Shown: positions 8,425 through 17,750 of the stretch, piece by piece
Numbering within the stretch: the stretch's first letter is position 1
Layout of the letters: each line of letters starts with the position of its first letter
From: Psychrobacter sp. JB385
GTDB taxonomy: Bacteria; Pseudomonadota; Gammaproteobacteria; Pseudomonadales; Moraxellaceae
Direction of reading: 5' to 3'
Length of the DNA stretch: 64,000 nucleotides
Assembly (NCBI RefSeq): GCF_900163785.1
Contig: NZ_FUKN01000014.1
Coordinates: forward strand, 62,001-126,000
Program-made: the position numbers and the translations under genes
Notes under the pieces: model-generated
The model's database searches: none
Told to the model about the DNA's origin: nothing
The model's input: the letters and a program-made list of their open reading frames with translations, nothing else

Positions 8425-11313
8425 ATGCAACAGTTTCAGTCCTTACAACGCTTAATTCTATTTTATGGACTGACGGTGCTAGTGATGCTTGCACTGTATT
8501 ACTTCACACTTTTTTATGATATAAAGCAGCACAATGAAGAACAGAGTGTCGATACGTTTCATGCCTTACAGCACGAAATCACCAATCATACCATCCCAGT
8601 AAACACTGAGATCAAAACGCTTTTGGAACAACCATCATTTGAAGATATCAGTTATCAGCTGATTTTTATGATGCCCTCTGGGCAGACGTATATTCATCGG
8701 CATGTCCGTTCTAATGAGCCGGCATTTGCCACTGTCACTTTTCCTATTATCCTCTCGCCCTTTGATGATAAAAGTCATAGCGCTTATACGCTAAGCAATC
8801 GCACCCTAACAGGCACTATTAAGCTCAAAAGTGGCCACCAAGTCTATATCATATTGCGTCATAAGCCGCTTGCTATTAACTGGATATCTTATCGTTATTG
8901 GTTGCCACTGATGACAGCGATTATGTTTTTTATGATTGCACTTATCTATATGCTCAGTCGCCGCAATAATTGGGAGCAACTACTGAGCTACACCGAAAGT
9001 TTGAGTAGCCATGCAAAAGAAGCCTATAGCCCGCCGCCATTTTTGCACAAAAACTCTACGCCTGAGTTTTTGTATCTAGGTCATGCGTTAAGCCGCGTCA
9101 GTTATCAGCTGCACAATGACTATCGCCGTATCAAAACCCTCACTCATCGCCTTGAGCGTTTGGTCGAGCAAGCACCTTTGCCGATGCTCATGATCATGCG
9201 TCATGGTCAAATCAGTTTTTTTAACCAACGTTTTGAGCAGATTTTTATGGAATCCTCGCAAGAGGATAAGCGTTATGAGCTGACAGATTTTGTGGCGGGT
9301 AAGGACGAATCTACTCAGCAGTTGCTACAGACGTTGGCAAGCTTACGATTGACTCGTACCTTGATCGTTTATGGCTTACAAAACAGGCAAACGTACCAGC
9401 TTCACGTCACGCCTTGGTTTGGTGAACATGAGCAGATTCATGGTTTCACAGTACTGTTGAGCAACGTCCATGAATTTGCCAACCAAACCGAACAATTACA
9501 GCTACAAAATCAGCAGCTGCAACAAAAGCTTGATGAGTTGAATAAGCTGCGCTCTTTGACAGGGTATCAACTACGTATACCACTAGAAGCAATGATCGAT
9601 TTGCTTGAACCAATTGATCCCTCTACCCTGACGCCAGAACGGCATGAAATCTTAAAATCACTGATCATCGCCAGTCAAAGTATGCTGACCATGCTCAATA
9701 GTACGCTCGGTATAGAAGAGGTGGAAGTCAGAAAAACGCGGCTTACTATCGAGCCAATAGATATCTATAAGCTGGGACAAGAGATCAACAACCTAGTCAT
9801 CAATAATGCGCGGCAGCAAGGCATAGAATTGATTTATTTCTTTATGCCAGACTGTCCACGTTGTATCCACACTGATGACATTCGGCTACGCCAGATACTG
9901 TTGAACTTATTAAAAAATGCCATAAAATTCACCACTTCAGGCCATGTCTCTCTCATCATTGATCGCGTGACCAAAGCTCAGGTTATGGAAATTGGTAGAG
10001 ATCACGTGTTGCCCTCCAATAAGAACGTGTTAGTAGAACCATCGTCTCACTGGGTCCGTTTTAGTATCGAAGATACAGGCATTGGCATATCAGCAGACAA
10101 ACAGAAAACGCTGATGACAAGCCTTTTTCAAAACAATCAACAAGCTCATGAGCGCATAGAGCAAAATACCGTTACGACAGGGATTGGTTTAAACAATGCC
10201 AATAGCTTTGCTCAGTTACTGGGCGGTTTTATTGAATTAAAAAGTACGGTAGGTAAAGGGAGCATCTTTAACCTATATCTGCCTTGCCGTAAACCAAACT
10301 ATCAACCCATTTATCACCAAAATCCCCAACTGACGAACATTCACCTCATTGCCATCGTCAATCAATCTCTGGTCGCTACAAAAATACAGCGCTTGTGCAC
10401 CTATTTGTCTGTGTCGACCACTATTTATACCTCTACAGACTTGGCTGCTATCCAATCACTCACCGACAAATTGGCGCAGATACACCCAACACTGGTGCCG
10501 ATAGTGCTATTGGATTATGAATACTATGAGACGATTACCACCCCCATCGTAATAGACACGTCAGACGAGCATGGCACAGAACATCAAAATCTAGAAACTA
10601 TCAATATAGAATATGATGTAGTAGAACCTACAAAAATGGCAGGCGAAGCATCGAGTAATCGTGACAGACAAGAGGCTTTAAACACCTTACTCACTCACCC
10701 ATCGCTACCAAAAATATTGTTTAGTATAAAACCTGAGCGCCGTATCCCCTCTGTGCTGCTAGGCAAATACGATGGTTTTTTGAACAAACCGCTGGACATG
10801 ACGCTATTGCTCTCTGAGATGCTGCGCTTGACCTCGGCAGCCAGGCAAAAACTGGTTCAACCTTTGGAACATGAAGAAAGCAGCACTCAGCTGCTAACCA
10901 TAGCAAACAAATTGGGCAGTGTTTTTCCTAATGAAGAAGCACCCCTTCCACTGGTTTTGGTGGTGGAAGACAGTCCAACCAACCAAAAAATAACCTGCAA
11001 AATGCTCACCAAACTGGGCTATCGTAGTATCGTTGCGGAGGACGGTCAGCAAGCGCTCGACTGTCTAAAGAGTCAGCGTGATGAGATTTTATTGATTTTG
11101 ATGGACTGTCGAATGCCAGTCATGGATGGTTTACAAGCCACTCAAGCGATCCGTGCGCAAGGTGATAATATTCCTATCGTTGCGCTCACTGCAAACAATA
11201 CCCAAGAGGATCGCGAGGCTTGCATACAGGCAGGTATGGACGAGTTTTTAACCAAACCCATTAATAAAGAAGCGCTAGTGACGGTTTTACAGGCTTTTAT
11301 AACAGCATCCTAA
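8425..11313 (+). CDS. Hybrid sensor histidine kinase-like protein with degenerate H-box
   Basis: The 962-residue inner-membrane protein has the GacS/BarA layout: TM helix about 10-28, periplasmic sensor about 30-150, TM helix about 155-177, a PAS-like segment (about 240-345), a HisKA-like helix pair (about 372-440), a HATPase domain with N-box LLNLLKNAIKF (about 494-504), G1 EDTGIGIS (about 549) and G2 TGIGLNNA, a degenerate receiver (about 640-800) and a full C-terminal receiver (841-962; D894, K944). The H-box reads GYQLRIPL where SHELRTPL is expected, so the phospho-accepting His is Tyr381. The ATP site and final receiver look intact. No HPt domain or adjacent regulator gene is present. 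It may bind ATP without autophosphorylating, or act through a partner kinase (inference). It stands alone, divergent from fmt. Confidence 0.85.
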   Translation: MQQFQSLQRLILFYGLTVLVMLALYYFTLFYDIKQHNEEQSVDTFHALQHEITNHTIPVNTEIKTLLEQPSFEDISYQLIFMMPSGQTYIHRHVRSNEPAFATVTFPIILSPFDDKSHSAYTLSNRTLTGTIKLKSGHQVYIILRHKPLAINWISYRYWLPLMTAIMFFMIALIYMLSRRNNWEQLLSYTESLSSHAKEAYSPPPFLHKNSTPEFLYLGHALSRVSYQLHNDYRRIKTLTHRLERLVEQAPLPMLMIMRHGQISFFNQRFEQIFMESSQEDKRYELTDFVAGKDESTQQLLQTLASLRLTRTLIVYGLQNRQTYQLHVTPWFGEHEQIHGFTVLLSNVHEFANQTEQLQLQNQQLQQKLDELNKLRSLTGYQLRIPLEAMIDLLEPIDPSTLTPERHEILKSLIIASQSMLTMLNSTLGIEEVEVRKTRLTIEPIDIYKLGQEINNLVINNARQQGIELIYFFMPDCPRCIHTDDIRLRQILLNLLKNAIKFTTSGHVSLIIDRVTKAQVMEIGRDHVLPSNKNVLVEPSSHWVRFSIEDTGIGISADKQKTLMTSLFQNNQQAHERIEQNTVTTGIGLNNANSFAQLLGGFIELKSTVGKGSIFNLYLPCRKPNYQPIYHQNPQLTNIHLIAIVNQSLVATKIQRLCTYLSVSTTIYTSTDLAAIQSLTDKLAQIHPTLVPIVLLDYEYYETITTPIVIDTSDEHGTEHQNLETINIEYDVVEPTKMAGEASSNRDRQEALNTLLTHPSLPKILFSIKPERRIPSVLLGKYDGFLNKPLDMTLLLSEMLRLTSAARQKLVQPLEHEESSTQLLTIANKLGSVFPNEEAPLPLVLVVEDSPTNQKITCKMLTKLGYRSIVAEDGQQALDCLKSQRDEILLILMDCRMPVMDGLQATQAIRAQGDNIPIVALTANNTQEDREACIQAGMDEFLTKPINKEALVTVLQAFITAS

Positions 11314-11388
11314 ACAACCTTTCGACTAGCGACTCACAAAAACATAATTTAATCCTAATAGGGATGGATTGGCACTCTACCAAAAAGT

Positions 11389-12063
11389 TTATTTCATAAA
11401 GCCGTTATCTGCTAAGAAAGCTTCTGTAATTTGGCTTTGCGGGCTTGGTGCATTCATGCCACCAGTTTGCGATTTGCTCAATAAGCGCTCTAAGTAACGC
11501 GCGACGATATCCACCTCGATATTGACCTTATTACCAACCAGCCAATGCTGAGCGATATTGGTGAATTGGGCCGTGTGCGGGATGATGTTTAAAGAGACGA
11601 TATTGTCGCGTACAAGATTAGTCGTTAAGCTGATACCATCAACGGTGATAGACCCTTTGGTGGCTGTATAATGCGCAAGTTCTTGCGGTATCTCGATTTC
11701 GATATAGATGGACCGTGCGTCTTGTTGTAGTTTACTAACGATGCCGACGCCATCTACATGACCTGCAACGATATGACCACCGAAGCGCGTGGTGGGTAGC
11801 ATGGCTTTTTCTAGATTGACTGTATGACCTGCTTTCAGCGTTTCTAATGCGGTACGGGCGATAGTTTCACGTGAAACATCAACAGAGTAGTGATTACTAC
11901 CAAAATCTACAACGGTAAGGCAAATACCATTTGAGGCAATAGAATCTCCCAGTTTCACATCACTAAAGTCCAATTCGTCTGACTCTATTGTCAAACGTAT
12001 GTCGCCACCCGTCGGTTGCATAGACTTCACTTTTCCAACACTCTCTATAATTCCGGTAAACAT
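11389..12063 (-). CDS. ribE: Riboflavin synthase, alpha subunit
   Basis: RibE (RibC in some genomes) dismutates two 6,7-dimethyl-8-ribityllumazines into riboflavin and a pyrimidine. I start at ATG 12063, because MFTGIIESVGKV is the canonical N-terminus and GAGG lies 5 nt upstream; the ORF reaches back to 12102. Two tandem lumazine-binding repeats are visible, with GDSIASNGICLTVV in the first and KGSITVDGISLT in the second, plus GGHIVAGHVDGVG. At 224 residues it has normal length with a short tail. A perfect 14-bp parS core lies in the gene, read as SRET. ribD is upstream on the same strand but separated by an unusual 443-bp gap. Confidence 0.95.
   Translation of the reverse strand: MFTGIIESVGKVKSMQPTGGDIRLTIESDELDFSDVKLGDSIASNGICLTVVDFGSNHYSVDVSRETIARTALETLKAGHTVNLEKAMLPTTRFGGHIVAGHVDGVGIVSKLQQDARSIYIEIEIPQELAHYTATKGSITVDGISLTTNLVRDNIVSLNIIPHTAQFTNIAQHWLVGNKVNIEVDIVARYLERLLSKSQTGGMNAPSPQSQITEAFLADNGFMK
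11863..11878. promoter_or_regulatory. parS site, inside ribE
   Basis: AGTTTCACGTGAAACA contains the perfect 14-bp core GTTTCACGTGAAAC (11864-11877) with one outer-base difference from the 16-bp consensus. It lies within ribE coding sequence. Confidence 0.82.
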
Positions 12064-12367
12064 ACAGACCTCATCTTGTGGTGATATTGTCATGATAGAC
12101 ACTATATCTTGATTTTTATCTATCGTAGCTGTAAATGGCGTACTTCTATCTTTAGGAAGATATACCGTTTTTCAAGCGTATTAGGGGGATAAGTTGTGGA
12201 TAAGTAAAAATAGATAAGACTTTAAACCAATGAAAATTGGTCTTATTTAAAAGTTATCCACAAATTGGTTATATTTTCAAACTTGTAAGGTATAGAATTA
12301 ATACAAGCTTAAGACATTGATAATTATAAATTTTTTGTCAATTCTGTATATAAAAATCTTTATATAA

Positions 12368-12381
12368 GTTTCATGTGAAAC
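12368..12381. promoter_or_regulatory. parS-like site (one mismatch)
   Basis: GTTTCATGTGAAAC differs from the parS core by one base at the centre (C to T). It is the first of a pair 27 bp apart in the ribE-ribD gap. Confidence 0.55.
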
Positions 12382-12394
12382 AAAGTTATACACA

Positions 12395-12408
12395 GTTTCA
12401 TGTGAAAC
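12395..12408. promoter_or_regulatory. parS-like site (one mismatch)
   Basis: Second copy of GTTTCATGTGAAAC, identical to the one at 12368-12381; a DnaA box lies exactly between the two. Confidence 0.55.
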
Positions 12409-12506
12409 CTATTGTCCCTATTACGATTTATCCACATTTAAGGCGCACTGTCCGTAGATTGTGGATAAATATCTTGAAACCAATAAACTTAGAGTCACAT
12501 TTCAAT

Positions 12507-13562
12507 CTATAACGGCAATAGGGTTAGTTTCATATCATGCCCTATCTTTTCATGACTCGCTATCTCAAACCGTAATTGCTGTGCTAAGCTCAACGGATTG
12601 AACTCGACCATGGCTCTTGCTGCATTGCCCAATACACAAGGTGCTTGATAAACAACTAACTCATCGACCAACTGCTGACTTAAGAAACTGCCCGCAATAC
12701 CAGCGCCCGCCTCTACTAAAACATCATAACAGTGATGCTCGCTCACCAGATTTTTTAGTAGAGCGGTCAAATCATCAGTACGCCAATAAAGCGTCTCTGA
12801 AAGACGGCAGAGCTGATACTCAGAATGTGGGTTATGGCTCAACCGTTGCCGTCTGTCCAGCACAATGACTTTCGGCGTTGGTATTTTATCTAACGAAACG
12901 CCCAAGTGCGTAGAGCGTACGTTGAGCTGAGGATCATCAGCAATGACGGTTTCACTGCCAGTGATGATAGCGCCACTGCGTGCACGTAATTCTTGCACAT
13001 CTTCGCGAGCGGCGGCTGAGGTAATCCATTTTGATTTACCTGAAGCCATTGCCGTACGACCATCTAGACTGGTTGCTATTTTTAGGCGCACATAGGGCAT
13101 CTGAGTACGCATGGCTTTTAAAAACCCGCGATTAAGCGCTTCTGCTTGCGCGGTTAGGACGCCCACTCTAACCTCGATTCCTGCCTGCTGCAAGATATCT
13201 ACACCGCGACCTGCGACCTGCGGATTGGGGTCAAGACCTGCAATCACGACACGTTTTATGCCTGCTTTGATCAGGGCCAGTGCGCACGGCGGCGTACGTC
13301 CTGTATGACTACATGGCTCTAATGTCACATATGCCGTCGCACCGATAGATTGCGCACCTGCGTCTTTGATTGCAAATACTTCTGCATGTGGCTCACCCGC
13401 TTTGGGATGAAACCCTTGGCCCACGATTGTTTCTGCCTGAACGATGACACAGCCAACAGCTGGGTTGGGTCTTGTGGTATACAAACCATGCTTGGCTTGC
13501 TCAATGGCAAGCATCATAAAGTAACGGTCTTGAGCATCTAGAGCGTGGTTTTGAGTTGGCAT
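12507..13562 (-). CDS. ribD: Bifunctional riboflavin deaminase/reductase
   Basis: RibD deaminates the pyrimidine intermediate of riboflavin synthesis and then reduces its ribose side chain. The N-terminal deaminase (about 12-150) shows HAEVFAIKDAG and the zinc-binding PCSHTGRTPPCALALIKAG. The C-terminal reductase (about 155-350) shows YVRLKIATSLDGRTAM, SGAIITGSETVIADDPQLNVR and VEAGAGIAGSFL. At 351 residues it has normal length. It is followed at a distance by ribE; nrdR lies upstream on the same strand after about 140 bp, a frequent nrdR-ribD association. Confidence 0.95.
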   Translation of the reverse strand: MPTQNHALDAQDRYFMMLAIEQAKHGLYTTRPNPAVGCVIVQAETIVGQGFHPKAGEPHAEVFAIKDAGAQSIGATAYVTLEPCSHTGRTPPCALALIKAGIKRVVIAGLDPNPQVAGRGVDILQQAGIEVRVGVLTAQAEALNRGFLKAMRTQMPYVRLKIATSLDGRTAMASGKSKWITSAAAREDVQELRARSGAIITGSETVIADDPQLNVRSTHLGVSLDKIPTPKVIVLDRRQRLSHNPHSEYQLCRLSETLYWRTDDLTALLKNLVSEHHCYDVLVEAGAGIAGSFLSQQLVDELVVYQAPCVLGNAARAMVEFNPLSLAQQLRFEIASHEKIGHDMKLTLLPL

Positions 13563-13700
13563 AAAGGTGGCTTAAAAGAGTTGGCGAGTGTGGTTGAGAA
13601 AATGGTGCTTTGAAAAAAGTATGGGCTCAAAAGTATCTAAAACAGAGAGGCACTTTTCATCAAAAGATAGTCCAATCATAAGACGATACTCACCCACGCT

Positions 13701-14162
13701 TTAGTCTTTTTCATTGGGGCGAATATTGGCGATTTCTTGATGAAAGGCATCGATGTCTTGAAAATCACGATACACGCTGGCAAAGCGTACATAGGCGACA
13801 TCATCCAATGCTTTGAGCTCACTCATGATGATCTCGCCCAAGACTTTACTGCTAATCTCACGCTCACCCATTTGTCTGACGCGCTTCTCAACACGGCTAA
13901 TCATTGCCTCTTGCTCATCAATAGTAATTGGACGTTTTTGCAGTGGCAATAAAATAGAGCGTCGCAATTTTTCATTGTCGTAAGGCTCAATTTTGCTACT
14001 TGATTTGATGATTCTTGGCATCACTACCTCGACCATCTCAAAAGTGGTGAAGCGCTCTTGGCAACTGTTGCAAGAGCGGCGACGGCGAACTTGCGCCCCT
14101 TCCGCAGCAAGGCGCGAGTCGATAACCTTCGTGTCTGACGCATTACAATACGGACAGTGCAT
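13701..14162 (-). CDS. nrdR: Transcriptional repressor NrdR
   Basis: NrdR is a zinc-ribbon/ATP-cone repressor of ribonucleotide reductase genes that responds to dATP/ATP. The 153-residue product has the ribbon [15 protein letters not shown] then CNSCQERF (about 3-36) and an ATP-cone domain (about 47-137) with [20 protein letters not shown]. Full length is normal. It lies between mnmE and ribD on the minus strand. No NrdR box or nrd gene is visible in the window, so its targets are elsewhere. Confidence 0.96.
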   Translation of the reverse strand: MHCPYCNASDTKVIDSRLAAEGAQVRRRRSCNSCQERFTTFEMVEVVMPRIIKSSSKIEPYDNEKLRRSILLPLQKRPITIDEQEAMISRVEKRVRQMGEREISSKVLGEIIMSELKALDDVAYVRFASVYRDFQDIDAFHQEIANIRPNEKD

Positions 14163-14249
14163 TCCATCTTCCTTATTATGTTAAGAGCAAGTACCGCACT
14201 TACTGGATTATCGTTATCAATCGACTTACCCAAGCGGCATGTCTATGAA

Positions 14250-15707
14250 TTATTTGCCAATACAGAAGCTACCAAATATCTTACCGAGTAAATCATCTGC
14301 GCTAAATTCGCCCGTGATCTCACCCAGACTCTGCTGTGCTTGACGTAAGCTTTCAGCAACTAGTTCACCTGCCATAAATACGGTGAGCTGCTCGTGTGCC
14401 TCTGCCAAATAATCTGCCGTTCTTCGTAGCGCATCTATATGACGCGTGCGAGCAATTAAGCTGTTCTCTGGTGGGTGAAACCCTACCTTGGTACATAGCG
14501 CCTCAATCAGTGTATCAATACCAGCACCTGTTTCACATGAAACATTGACTTGCTCATATCCTCGACTTTCTATTTGTTTTTTTGAAGCAATCGCGGTTTT
14601 TTCGGTGTAACTGTCACTTAGTAAGTCGCTTTTATTGGCAATGATCAACAGGCGCTTGGCTTCTGGTAGCGCTCCAAACAACTGCTCAGCAAGCTGTAGT
14701 GGAGTACTTTCTTCTTCCAGATCACGGGTCACATCGTAGACCATCAGCAGCATATCAGCTTGAGTAATTGCCGTACGCGCACGCTCAATACCAATGCGCT
14801 CAACCGTATCCTCTGTTTCGCGCAGGCCGGCAGTATCGGTTAAATGTAATGTCAAACCATTGAGCACAACCGTCTCTTGTAGCGTGTCACGAGTGGTACC
14901 AGCCACATCGGTCACAATCGCTCTCTCTTGCCCTGCCAATCGATTGAGTAGGCTTGATTTACCTGCATTTGGTCTGCCTGCCAATACCACATGGATACCA
15001 TCACGTAATAGCTGACCTTGTTTGGCAGTCGCCAATACTTGCTGAATCTTAGCCTGTGTTTGTTCAAGATTATTTTGTATGACGCCATCAGACAAAAAAT
15101 CCACATCCTCTTCATCTGGAAAATCAATCGCTGCTTCCACATGCAAACGCAAGTGAATCAGCTGCTCTAACAACTGATTGATTTTTTGAGAGAACTCACC
15201 ACTTAAAGAGCGAATGGCACTACTGGCAGCTGCCGCACTGGTCGCATCAATCGCATCGGCGATCGCCTCTGCCTGTACCAAATCCAATTTATCATTGTCA
15301 AAAGCACGATAAGAGAACTCTCCTGCACTTGCTTGTTTTGCACCCAGCTCAAATACACGTGCAAGCAACTGATTCTGTAGGATCATGCCACCATGACCCT
15401 GTAGCTCAATCACATCCTCGCCAGTGAATGAATGCGGGCCTTTAAAATATAACACCAACCCTTCATCAATGACGGTACCATCAGCCTGATAAAAGCGGCA
15501 AAAACTGGCCATACGCGGTGTAAAAGCAGATTTACCAGTGAGGGTACAAGCCATTTCGTAGGCACGGACACCTGATAAACGAATAACACCGACCCCACCA
15601 CGACCAAGCGGCGTTGCAATGGCAGCAATCGTGGTCGCTCCAGATGAATCAGATTTTTCAGACGAATGGGGTACGGTTAATGCCCTCTCTAAGGAATCCA
15701 CAATCAC
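14250..15707 (-). CDS. mnmE: tRNA uridine-5-carboxymethylaminomethyl modification GTPase
   Basis: MnmE (TrmE) works with MnmG to modify U34 of certain tRNAs. The N-terminal THF-binding domain starts at TTIAAIATPLGRGGVGVIRLSG (first half about residues 25-35). The G domain shows GRPNAGKSSLLNRLAG, TTRDT, DTAGLRET and NKSDLL. The chain ends in the catalytic C-terminal CIGK. It is 485 residues against a usual 455 or so: about 24 extra N-terminal residues follow from the GTG at 15707, and a later non-ATG start is possible. A parS-like site (14529-14544) is read as SCET. mnmG, rsmG and parAB, which often follow mnmE near the origin, are absent; nrdR follows instead. Confidence 0.95.
   Translation of the reverse strand: MIVDSLERALTVPHSSEKSDSSGATTIAAIATPLGRGGVGVIRLSGVRAYEMACTLTGKSAFTPRMASFCRFYQADGTVIDEGLVLYFKGPHSFTGEDVIELQGHGGMILQNQLLARVFELGAKQASAGEFSYRAFDNDKLDLVQAEAIADAIDATSAAAASSAIRSLSGEFSQKINQLLEQLIHLRLHVEAAIDFPDEEDVDFLSDGVIQNNLEQTQAKIQQVLATAKQGQLLRDGIHVVLAGRPNAGKSSLLNRLAGQERAIVTDVAGTTRDTLQETVVLNGLTLHLTDTAGLRETEDTVERIGIERARTAITQADMLLMVYDVTRDLEEESTPLQLAEQLFGALPEAKRLLIIANKSDLLSDSYTEKTAIASKKQIESRGYEQVNVSCETGAGIDTLIEALCTKVGFHPPENSLIARTRHIDALRRTADYLAEAHEQLTVFMAGELVAESLRQAQQSLGEITGEFSADDLLGKIFGSFCIGK
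14529..14544. promoter_or_regulatory. parS-like site, inside mnmE
   Basis: TGTTTCACATGAAACA differs from the 16-bp parS consensus at one central base and keeps both outer arms. Confidence 0.6.
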
Positions 15708-15812
15708 TCTCAGTAGCTAAAAACCCCATTATAGACGGCTGGATGCAGACTGACAAAGCAAACTTTGAAAGCTTGTGCAATCATCGATGTTTTTGCGTGT
15801 ATGTTGATAAGC

Positions 15813-15839
15813 TGTGGATAAAGTTTAAGTTGTGGATAG
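15813..15839 (-). other. Pair of DnaA boxes, mnmE-yidC gap
   Basis: A perfect minus-strand box (TGTGGATAA, 15813-15821) and a one-mismatch box (TGTGGATAG, 15831-15839) lie 18 bp apart between mnmE and yidC. They are not needed for either gene and may be part of an extended DnaA-binding origin domain. Confidence 0.55.
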
Positions 15840-15852
15840 AATTGTCGCCTAT

Positions 15853-15885
15853 AAAAAAACCACCGCATAAGCGATGGTTTTTTAT
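15853..15885 (-). terminator. Terminator after yidC
   Basis: Hairpin ACCACCGC-ataa-GCGATGGT, with one internal mismatch, is flanked by A and T runs, so it could act on either strand. It is 20 bp past the yidC stop. Confidence 0.75.
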
Positions 15886-15904
15886 ATTGTTACGAGCTTG
15901 TCAG

Positions 15905-17593
15905 TTAATCGAGCACCTTAACCGTACGACGTTTTTGCTCTTCTTCAACTTTTTTATTGACGATATATTGCTGGGTCATGCTGAATAAGTTGTTCACTGT
16001 CCAGTACAGTACCAAACCAGCTGGGAAGAATAGCATGAAAGCGGTGAAGATAATCGGTAGGAACTTCATCACTTTTGCTTGCATTGGATCCGCGGGCTGT
16101 GGGTTCAGCTGTTGCTGTACAAACATCGACGCACCCATCAGTAACGGTAGGATAAACCATGGATCCATCGCTGACAAATCCTGAATCCATAGAATCCAAG
16201 GGGCGTGACGTAGCTCAACACTTTCAACCAATACCCAATACAAGGCTAAGAAAATCGGCATCTGCATCAAGATTGGCAAACAACCTGCCATCGGATTGAC
16301 TTTCTCTTCTTTGTAGATAGCCATCATTTCTTGAGACATCTTCATGCGATCGTCGCCATGCTCTTCTTTTAATGTCTTTAGTCTTGGTGCAATAGCGCGC
16401 ATTTTTGCCATTGAATAGTAGCTCTTATTAGAGAACCACATCAAAGCAATTTTAACCAAAATGGTCAGTATGATGATTGACCAACCCCAGTTACCAACAA
16501 CTTTATGCACACCTTCCAAGATAGCAAACAAGACTTTTGATATTGGCCAAAGTAGACCGTAATCAACCGTTTTATTGAGACCAACAGCGACGTCTTTAAG
16601 CTCAGACTGTACTTTTGGACCAGCATACAGCGTGGCATTCAACGTGATTTGCTTGTTTGGTGCTACATTGACTGGCTGACTATTGAAACCAATAAAGTAA
16701 TCGTTGCCAGTCTCGCGGCTAAAGAACTTACCTGTAAAGTTTTCAGGGGTCCATGCAGAAACGAAATAATGCTGTACGATCCCAACCCAACCTTTATCAC
16801 TGGTTGTGTTTAACTCACCATCGCTGAAGTTTTTAAATTTCAGCTTATTATAAGGATCGTCAGGCGTACCCCAAGCTCCGCCCAAATAGGTCGCCATGCT
16901 CAGCGCACCTTTATCAGACATACCAGGATCTTTACTATCATCACGTTTTAGCTGTGCAAACATCTGGCCTTGCCACGCATTGGTAGAGGCGTTTTGAATT
17001 TTATAGCTAATATCAATCGGATATTTGTTGGCAGTGAAAGTAAAGGTCTTAGTGACTGTCACGCCGTCTTTTTTGTAAGTCAGCGGCACAGACAGGGTTT
17101 GCTGCCCTTCTTCCATTACATAGTTATTTGCTGTATGGCTATAAATAGCACGGCCATCTGCTGTATCGATACCGTTTGGACCAATAAGACCAGATTGAGC
17201 CACATACACGCGATTACTATTGTTTTCTAGCAATACGAAAGGCTTTTCGCTATTGAGCGTTGCGTTATATTGTTTGAGAGCAGCATAAACAATATCACCG
17301 CCTTCTGGACTGATTTTTATATCATAGCGATCGGTGGTTACCGTGATCAAACCTGTGTCTTGAGCAGAAGCAGGGGTAGCCGTCACAATGTCATTACCGA
17401 CAGGTTGTGTCTGTGCCGGAATATCCCCTGCGGCCCCAGTGGTAGAAGGAATGTCAGCACCTACTGAAGCAGTCGTTTCTGGCACCGCATCTACAGCTGG
17501 CGCATCGGCATAATCATCTCGCCATGCCAAAATCAGCAGATAAGCGGTGATTAACATCGCAATGATGATCATCACCCGAAATATCTTTTGCAT
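15905..17593 (-). CDS. yidC: Membrane protein insertase YidC
   Basis: YidC inserts and folds inner-membrane proteins, alone or with SecYEG. The 562-residue product has an N-terminal TM helix (about 5-23), a Pro/Ala/Thr-rich linker, a periplasmic beta domain (about 80-330) and the conserved five-helix insertase region with WGWSIIILTILVKIALMWF, YKEEKVNPMAGCLPILMQMP and the last helices near 500-540. Typical gammaproteobacterial size. Start ATG 17593 is preceded by AGGAAAGG. It lies in the conserved rpmH-rnpA-yidD-yidC run but is separated from yidD by 213 bp. Confidence 0.96.
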   Translation of the reverse strand: MQKIFRVMIIIAMLITAYLLILAWRDDYADAPAVDAVPETTASVGADIPSTTGAAGDIPAQTQPVGNDIVTATPASAQDTGLITVTTDRYDIKISPEGGDIVYAALKQYNATLNSEKPFVLLENNSNRVYVAQSGLIGPNGIDTADGRAIYSHTANNYVMEEGQQTLSVPLTYKKDGVTVTKTFTFTANKYPIDISYKIQNASTNAWQGQMFAQLKRDDSKDPGMSDKGALSMATYLGGAWGTPDDPYNKLKFKNFSDGELNTTSDKGWVGIVQHYFVSAWTPENFTGKFFSRETGNDYFIGFNSQPVNVAPNKQITLNATLYAGPKVQSELKDVAVGLNKTVDYGLLWPISKVLFAILEGVHKVVGNWGWSIIILTILVKIALMWFSNKSYYSMAKMRAIAPRLKTLKEEHGDDRMKMSQEMMAIYKEEKVNPMAGCLPILMQMPIFLALYWVLVESVELRHAPWILWIQDLSAMDPWFILPLLMGASMFVQQQLNPQPADPMQAKVMKFLPIIFTAFMLFFPAGLVLYWTVNNLFSMTQQYIVNKKVEEEQKRRTVKVLD

Positions 17594-17610
17594 AAACCTT
17601 TCCTAGATTA

Positions 17611-17640
17611 AAAAATTAGGGAATGAAAAATTAGGGCATG
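17611..17640. repeat. Two tandem 15-bp repeats upstream of yidC
   Basis: AAAAATTAGGGAATG is followed at once by AAAAATTAGGGCATG, one base different. It lies in the 5' leader of yidC. It could be slippage or a binding site; no function is apparent. Confidence 0.5.
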
Positions 17641-17750
17641 TGTCATGACCACCCACCCTGATCGTCTTGAGATGTGACAACAGTTTTGGCAGTCATTTAC
17701 ATAAAATGTGCATCATTTTACTAAAAATCTGCTTTAAATGATACCAAGAG

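Larger units (their letters stand above)
12064..12506. other. ribE-ribD gap: second DnaA-box cluster with two parS-like sites
   Basis: No gene is visible in this 443-bp gap. It holds DnaA boxes TTATCCACA at 12254-12262 and 12428-12436, the same on the minus strand at 12195-12203 and 12460-12468, and a TTATACACA box at 12386-12394. Two copies of GTTTCATGTGAAAC, one base off the parS core, lie at 12368-12381 and 12395-12408, flanking the TTATACACA box. An AT-rich run (about 12310-12368) sits between the boxes. The layout resembles an origin or a DnaA-titrating or DnaA-reactivating locus. I see no RFN-type FMN riboswitch. Role is inference. Confidence 0.75.

Noticed and set aside
12064..12506. 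FMN riboswitch upstream of ribE
   Set aside because: I could not recognise the conserved RFN helices; the gap is dominated by DnaA boxes and parS-like sites.
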